NCBI GenBank assembly: GCA_049999805.1
Contig: JBNGIO010006150.1
Location: forward strand, 1-64,000
Direction of reading: 5' to 3'
DNA from: Folioceros fuciformis
Lineage: Eukaryota > Anthocerotophyta > Anthocerotopsida > Anthocerotales
Length of the DNA: 64,000 bases
Shown: in pieces, positions 56,894-64,000 of the stretch
Layout of the letters: each line of letters starts with the position of its first letter
Numbering within the stretch: position 1 is the stretch's first letter
Notes under the pieces: model-generated
The model's database searches: none
Seen by the model: the letters and a program-made list of their open reading frames with translations, nothing else
Told to the model about the DNA's origin: nothing
Position numbers and translations under genes: made by a program

Positions 56894-59800
56894 ATGGGGG
56901 TGGAGAATTTGCATACGGAGGTGGTGGCTGCGACCCCTGCGACCGTGATCAAGGCTCCCTCTGATGAGCGGGAGTACGAGGTGCTGAGCTTGCGGAACGG
57001 TATTGTGGCGCTGCTGATCCACGATCCCCATATCAAGGTTGCAAACGTCAATGGCGAGGAGCGGAAAAGCGGGAAGCGGCATCTAGTTGATGAGGATGAG
57101 GAGGATGGGGATGAGGATGAGGACAAGTATGTGGTCGGGGAGGACGGGGATCTGGAGGATGACGATGGGGATTCATGGGTGACTGACGATGGAGATTCAC
57201 AGGAGCATGGGCACGTGCACGAAGAGCATTGTACACACGAATTGCACGGACGCTGTGACGAAATGGAGTACTGCGACATGGGGAGTGAGGAGGGGGAGGA
57301 GGAGAGTGATGAAGAAAACGGGCCCCGCCGGGCTGGGAGCCTGGCTCCGACGAAGAAGGTTGGTGCTTCTCTGCTCGGAATCAGGCAAATGCAGTGTTGC
57401 GGGAACGATAATTGGTGTGCAAAGTCTAAGCGTACATCTGGATGTGGAGGATTGTGGGGGATTGGAAGTCTTTAGTGGGTTTAAACCCTAAACCCTCCTC
57501 GTGGTGCATGGTAAGTTTCTGCTGACTGGGATTTCACATGCAGGCAGCTGCAGCAATGTGTGTGGGTGTGGGGAGCTTTTCGGATCCTGCTGATGCTCAA
57601 GGGCTTGCGCATTTCCTTGGTGAGGATTCTGCCCTCTGACGTGAGGGGATGCTGCATCAGTTTGCTGGTTTCTGAGTGGGCGCCACGGTTTTTTGACCCA
57701 ATTTCTCCATCTGTGGTCTGGGATTCTGCAGAGCACATGCTGTTCATGGGCAGCGAAAAGTTTCCTGATGAAAATGAGGTGCGGGACTGACTTGTGGTGG
57801 ATGCAAAGCCTTGAGTATTTCTGGCAAATTCTGGTGCAGGCCTGACGTTGGCTAACATGGAACTTGTTTTTGATGCCCTGCACGGTTGGCAGATCTGACC
57901 GACAACTTTACTGGCCTGGTCCTGCAGTATGACACGTTCTTGTCACAACACGGGGGTGGGTCAAACGCTTACACTGACGCAGAGTTCACATGCTACCACT
58001 TTGATGTCAGGCACAACTACTTGAAACCTGCCCTTGACAGGTACAATTTCTTTCCGGAAACGACCCAAGAAGCTGGTCTACACTACTGTTCCGTACGCTC
58101 GTGGTCTGATTCCTTTTGTGTGATCGGAGTTCTTGGTCCCCTGCTTGAACAGGTTTTCACAATTCTTTATCGCACCCTTGGTCAAGGCTGATGCTATGGA
58201 ACGTGAAGTTCAGGCAGTTGAGTCAGGTATGCTGTCAATATCTCGTTGGGTGACTAGTTTCAAACCCAGAATCACCATTATCCTACATAGTTTTCATCTT
58301 GCGAGTAATTGATTAGCGGCAGGAACTTTCATTTTTCCCAGCCATTGCATTCGCAGAGGCAAAATCGAAGATTTCAGGAGGTCGTTGACGTGGGAGAATG
58401 CTGCTTGTGACAGAATTCAATCAAGTTCTACAAAGTGACAGCGCGCGCCTCTTGCAGCTCCAGTGTCACACAGCCGATCCTTCCCACCCGTTTCACAGTT
58501 TCTCTTGGGGTATGGATGGCTCATGGCTCCGAATTGTCAGGCTGGCCACCATCGCCACTGCTTTTCTTGATGAAAGTTTTGTCTGCAGTGTCTTCTGTGG
58601 AGGAAGTGCGTTCTGACTATGATTGTCGCAGGTAACCGCAAAAGTTTGAGTGACCCTGTGTCCAAGGGAGTGGACATGAGAAAGAAGTTGTTGGATCTGT
58701 ATAACCAGCACTATCTTGGTGGCCGTATGAAACTGACCGTTCTTGGTGGAGGTGGGTGGTAAGCTCGAAGTAGCTGCAGTACATTTTTGGTTGCCGCTGT
58801 CAATACCTATAATTGTGATGGACGGGAGTTTTATTGTGAATAGAGCCATTGGCAACACTGAAGAGCTGGGTACTGGAGCTCTTTGACAAAGTGCGTGATG
58901 GAGGTGATCAGCGGTTGCAATTTAGCTGGGAAGGGCCTATATGGGAATCTGGAAGAATCTACCGAGTAGAATCTGTCAAAGAGCAGCACTTGCTGTCTTT
59001 GATTTGGCCTTTGCCCTGTCTTGCTCACGCATATCTGAAAAAGCCTCAAGACTACATTTCTCACCTTGTTGGACATGGTATGAACGTGGATGAACCTAGC
59101 TCTCCGTGGAGCCTACCTTTTCAGCAGTGTGTGTTTTACAATGTACTTACTCTCCTTCCTGAACAGAAGGAGCTGGAAGCTTGTTGTCACTCTTGAAATT
59201 GAAGGGTTGGGCCATAGGGCTATCGGCTGGGGTCGGAGAAGGTGGTCATGAACGCAGCTCCGTGGGCTACATGTTTAACGTTAATATTCACCTTACAGAT
59301 TCAGGCATAGTAAAGGTTAGGAGCTGTGGTGATTTCTCCTTCGCAGATAGTTGTATGTTCTAGTTCTTGTGTTCCTTGTAAGCCGTAAGCTTCCTGCCCC
59401 AATACTATAATTGTGTTCTCTTTGTAGGTCCACGATGTTATTGGACTAGTATTTCAGTACCTTAAGATGTTGCGGGAAGTTAAACCTCAAGAATGGGTTT
59501 TTCAAGAACTGCAAGCAATGGCTAGGATGGAGTTCAAATTTGCAGAAGAGGAGTCTGCAGACAATTACACAGTGCGCTTAGCAAGTACACATTGAATCCC
59601 ATTGACCGACCTTGCCGATTATGAAGTTGAGTTCCTGTTTGTTGTGTTCATCAACGCCATGGATGTGATCTTGTTTCATTCTGCAGCAAACATGACTTAC
59701 TACTCAAAAGAACACATCATCTATGGTGATTATGCTTTTGAGGAGTGGGATGCTGGACTGGTGGAAGAGCTGTTGGCAAGTATGACTCCATTGAGTATGA

Positions 59801-62330
59801 GGGTGGATCTGTTGACAAAGCCTTTTGATAGGAACGCTCCAGGTAACTGTGCTTGGCTTGTCATTGTTTCTTGTAAGCCTGCTATCAAAAGCCAAGCTCT
59901 GTGAATTCCCTCTGAGTTCTTAGCGGCTCTTGTAATTATCATAGAAGTGCTTGGGTATTGTTTCTTTGAACTATAACTGAGAAGCCTGTTCACTTGTTGC
60001 TGACAGTCTTGTGTTATGTTAGTGACGTCAGGTGTGCTGTATGAACCGTGGTTCGAAGTCCCTTACACTGTGGAGATCATCTCTGCGGACTTGTTGACAG
60101 CTTGGGCTGATCCTCCTCATGTGGATGGAGCATTGCGTATGCCAGAGGTCAATGAGTTTATACCCCGGGACTTCAGTTTGAGATGTGGGGACAATGCAAA
60201 TTCTGAGGTTTCAGATGTGCCAAAGGTCATTGTGGATGAGTCTTGCCTCAAGTTATGGTACAAGTTGGACACTATCTTTAAGACTCCCCGTTCAAACACA
60301 TACTTTTCAGTGACAACCAAGGTCGCTTCAGAAAATGTACGGGCTTCGGTGTTGACAGATTTATACTTGAAAACCCTGGAAGATGACTTGAATGAAACGA
60401 TTTATCTGGTATGTCTTTTCCGCATCTTAGAGTGGGTGAAAGCGTTGTACCTTGCATGTGAACAGTTTCAGTTTGCGAGTGATTTATCTGAATGCATTCT
60501 GGACTGTCTTTTCTTCAGGCCAATGTTGCAAAGCTGGAATCATCTGTTTCAGCAGTTGGTGACAAGTTGGAGATCAAACTGTACGGGTTCAATGAAAAGC
60601 TACCCGTGTTGGCAAGGAAGATTGGCGAGAGGATCAGCTCACTGTCTCCTAAAGCTGATCGCTTTCAGGTTTTGTTTATTATCCTCTCCCGTAGGATGTC
60701 TATTCAGACCAGCTGAGAAAGGGGGGTGAGCAGAATTGTTATGGGAGCCAATTGTTAGCTGCTGTTGATGCCATGGCTGGGATTGAAAACAGATAGCAAA
60801 GGAGGAGTTGGAGAAAGTATACCGCAATGCAAACATGAAGCCCTTGAAGCACTCTAGTTATTTGCGCCTAAAGGTGTTGAAAGAGAGGTTTTGGTGCGTT
60901 GAGGACAAGCTCGAAGTCCTCCTGACTTTAGGTCTTGCTGACCTGGCTGCTTTTATTCCTCGCCTTTTCGAACAGGTAGTTGCTCTCGTGCTTGTGTCTC
61001 TCTCTTTCATCATTCAAAGCCATTTTGCAGGAAAGTGGTGGCAACCTCTGCAGATGCCCGTATACCCTAACTGATTGGTTCCTATTTACTGCAGACTTAC
61101 ATTGAAGGGCTTTGTCATGGTAATCTATCCAGAGATGAGGCTGTCAGTATTGCTAACACTTTTAAAACGTACTTGGGTGCGCAAGTACTTCCAGAGGAGT
61201 CTAGATATTCTGATACAATTGTCAAACTACCTCTTGGCTCTTCATTTATTCACTCAACAAAGGTGAAGAATGAATCAGAGGAAAACTCGGTTGTTGAGGT
61301 ATGGCCAGTAATTGTTTGGCCACCATTCAGCTTCCAGGATTTGGGTTCTTTTATATTGCTCCGTATCTTGCAGGTGTACTATCAAGCTGACCAAGATCTG
61401 GGTGAGAAGTCAATACGATCACGAGCTCTGGTTGAACTATTTGAGCAACTTGCTTTTGAACCATGTTTCAATCAGTTGAGGTAATTACGATTTGGACTTT
61501 CAAACTGGCAAGATCTCCCCTTGTTCTGAGCCCAAACGACAGTCTGGCTGACAAATTGCTAGTTCTGCAGGACCAAGGAGCAGCTTGGATACAGTGTGGA
61601 TTGTGGAGTACGGGTAACATACCGTGTCCATGGCTTTTGCTTCCGTGTGCAGTCAGCAAAGTATGACCCTGCGTTTCTCCAAAGAAGAGTTGATGCTTTT
61701 ACTGCTGACTTGAAGCGGATTCTGGTACGCAGTTTTTGTTCTTTTCTCATGTTTTCCTCAGGAGTACTTGACCTGATCCTCCCTTGATTGCAATTGCACT
61801 ACGTGGAACCTACAAGGCAAGTTTCTGGTATGCAGGATGAAATGGAAGATGATGAGTTCCGTAAATACAGGGAGTCGCTTATTGCCGTGAAACTAGAGAA
61901 AGACCATTCTTTGGTGAATGAAACGGAGCGGCATTGGGAGCAAATATGGGATCAGAGGTATGGCTGTAGCAAATGAATCCACTGTAGTCCCTTCAGCAAA
62001 TGAAATTCCTCCACTAGGTAACCTTGCTTCTCGTTCGCACGTGAACACGTGGGTTTTTGACTGTCATGCTGGTTTTCCCTCAGGTACATATTCGAGTCAA
62101 GGAAGTTGCTGGCCTCCGATGTGGAAAACATTACGAAGTCTGACATCATTGATTGGTACAACAAATTTTTGGCAGTAGGCTCACCCTTGCGCAGAAAGCT
62201 CATGGTGCACGTATGGGGCTGCAATACTAAACCAGACTCCATTACGGACACGGGAAGCGATAGCTCGGTGTCCATTGAAGACATCGCTGCTTTCAAGAGG
62301 AGCAGCGAATTTTTTGGCCCTGTAAGCTAG
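56894..62330 (+). CDS. nardilysin-like M16 zinc metalloprotease
   Basis: Nineteen exons in phase: 56894-57358, 57544-57619, 57732-57778, 57928-58040, 58153-58226, 58414-58509, 58632-58751, 58844-59077, 59167-59315, 59428-59584, 59687-59842, 60032-60408, 60519-60668, 60793-60975, 61095-61298, 61374-61480, 61571-61724, 61836-61957 and 62084-62330. They give 1076 residues. The inverted zinc motif HFLEH is at about 177-181 (split across exons 2 and 3), with the downstream Glu in AVESEF. An acidic Asp/Glu insert at about residues 65-145 is the nardilysin hallmark. Four insulinase-like domains follow. Such enzymes cleave peptides before Arg in dibasic pairs. Nothing appears damaged. Confidence 0.95.
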
Positions 62331-64000
62331 GATTCTTGACTGTCGCCTTATGTTCAGGCACTATTGATTGTGGCCACCTATGTGGCTGTATGTGTCGTTG
62401 AAACAATCAAGTTTCCCCCAACACCCAATGAGCGGGGTGTTGTGGGGCAGAGCTGGGACAGAGCATACACGCAGTTAGATGCAATCGCAGGACTTCCAAG
62501 TGCGACGTAACGATTTTCAAGTACTGATAACTGTTGGCCGTCAGGACCGTCCTCTCACAGTTCCCAAGCTGCATCATAAGACAACGATTTGGAGTAGGTT
62601 ACGGACAACGATCTGGAGTCGGTTAAGGACAACGATTTGGAGTCGGTTAAGGACGTCGAGTGGGACCGTCAAGGATGACGATTTGAGTGTGTTAAGGACA
62701 ACGATTTGGTGTGTGTTAAGGACAACGATTTGGAGTGTGTTAAGGACAACGATTTGCATTGGGTTAAGGGCAAAGATTTGGAGTGGGTTAAGGGCAAAGA
62801 TTTGGAGTTGGTTAAGGGCAACGATTTGGAGTGGGTTAAGAGTAACGATTTGCAGTCTGTATCTCCCTCCTTCGAACGATGATTGGAAGGAGTCCACCAA
62901 TTAATTTTTTATATTTAATATTCCTAAAATTCGGTGAGACAAACCACCCAATGACGTGAGGTGAGACAGTGGGATTGGCACAAAGTGGCAAGCAAGACAC
63001 TCTAGGGCTAGCCCCTGAAGCCACATAACCTAGGGGACACTAGCCTAGCCCTAAGCTGTAAAACCTAGGGGCTAGGGTTCTAAAGCCAAGCTTCATAACC
63101 TCCCCTATGGATGGATCATGAGGTCAAGCTTCAGAACTTACACTAGGGATAGCCCCTAAAGCTGTAGAATCCACACACTCAAAGAAAAGCTGTATGTAGG
63201 AGGAGCGTCTCGATCTCAAACTAAAATGCAAAAGAAGATGGCTTATTGGCACAAGACTTTGAATCAAATACCACAACACAAGAGCAAGAGGCACCTACAA
63301 GACAAACAACACAGGCCTCCTGTCGGTACAGTACCCAAAGTTGTGAAGAGTGTCTCTTCACACCTACTCTCTCACTGACATCCATTAGATCAACCTACAT
63401 TCAGGCCCAAATGCTATAGAAAAGTAGTTGTTAGAAAATTCCAAGCAATGTTGACATGTCCAGGTACACAAAACCCTTCATTGAAAGTGCCAAGGTCTAC
63501 CATGAGCCGACAACACATTCACAATACCTTTCCAAGAGCAATTCGTGTACCTAGCTGTTGCTGTTGATAGCAAATTCAAAGAAACACAACAACACCTTGC
63601 ATAAAAGCCCATGATAAGTTTCTACAGTTGAAGCAAGGCTTGACACAATACACCTAAAAACTATAAGAGTTGTGCCTCGTTTCACTTGCAAGCATCTTGG
63701 CATTGAATACTTCATACTCGGTCTATGAGTCAGAAAAGGATTGAGACACTTTCTTATCCCTTCTTTTCCATAAAGAAAGTCCCTCCTCCTCTAAGTGAAT
63801 TATGATTTTATTAAAAAATATAAATATATTATAAACATACGCAAAAGACCAGCAGTGTATTATGGGATTTGGCACCTCATCACCATAACCTTCTTTGTAA
63901 TGTGTCTGAAATTCCAAGTTTAATAAATCAAAACAAGATCAAAAGTTATTATAAGTATAAGTTGCATAAATGGAATATTAACTAAGTGTTCCTATCAAGG
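62331..64000. other. nardilysin 3' flank and AT-rich tail of the window
   Basis: Contains the 24-bp minisatellite (listed separately) and, at about 62990-63110, short repeats and inverted repeats of cctaggggctaggg. From 63180 to the end the DNA is AT-rich with no supported gene; it may be more transposon debris. Confidence 0.5.
62572..62862. repeat. 24-bp minisatellite, about 12 units
   Basis: Units of about 24 bp based on ggttaaggacaacgatttgg plus agt run continuously, with substitutions that group into subfamilies (ggacaacg early, gggcaaag late). Because 24 is a multiple of three, both strands show open frames made of 8-residue repeats; these are most likely artefacts of the repeat. Confidence 0.95.

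Noticed and set aside
62572-62862. Possible 8-residue-repeat protein gene
   Set aside because: Frames are open on both strands only because the unit is 24 bp; no flanking coding signal or splice sites were found.

Overview
This is a nuclear contig from a multicellular-type green eukaryote of the streptophyte (land-plant) lineage. The genes carry many short GT-AG introns, mostly about 60-170 bp. The proteins are plant families: a BAT1/GABP-type amino-acid permease, a GDSL/SGNH lipase, vacuolar H+-ATPase subunit a, inositol 3-kinase, chloroplast-type renalase-like oxidase, an OTU4-like protease and a nardilysin. Copia, Gypsy, LINE and hAT debris fills the gaps. Some gene types here, such as the PhoPQ/AprA-type protein, fit a seed-free plant or streptophyte alga. 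This is inference, and I cannot name the species.

Layout. 1-1.9 kb: scraps of a Gypsy leader and a decayed Copia pol. 2.06-3.8 kb (-): AIG1/Toc-like GTPase. 4.3-6.95 kb: Gypsy gag half-element, cut off against the 3' end of a mu-crystallin/ketimine reductase gene (-). 9.5-19.9 kb: a gene-dense island with permease (+), F-box (-), OTU protease (-), GDSL protein (+) and alpha-SNAP (-). 20-22.5 kb: AT-rich spacer, then inositol 3-kinase (+). 23.7-32.6 kb: repeat block with short satellites, a LINE tail and a hAT transposase split by about 2.5 kb of tandem repeats. 32.6-62.3 kb: second gene island with V-ATPase a (+, 18 exons), intronless RPB2 (-), AIM24 family (+, 11 exons), PhoPQ/AprA-like (-, 12 exons), a hypothetical ORF (+), SEC14-like (+), katanin-like AAA ATPase (-), renalase-like oxidase (-), MZM1/LYR protein (+) and nardilysin (+, 19 exons). 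The window ends with a 24-bp minisatellite and unannotated AT-rich DNA.

The genes are housekeeping or membrane-traffic functions and do not form a pathway cluster. I reconstructed exons by eye from open frames, family motifs, splice signals and phase. Every joined model keeps phase, but N-termini are the weak points. The most notable observations are a GDSL protein lacking two SGNH catalytic residues, four GC-AG introns, an intronless RPB2, a duplicated terminal exon next to a perfect 30-bp palindrome, and a retroelement truncation fused to a gene's 3' end. I saw no convincing new multi-gene system.
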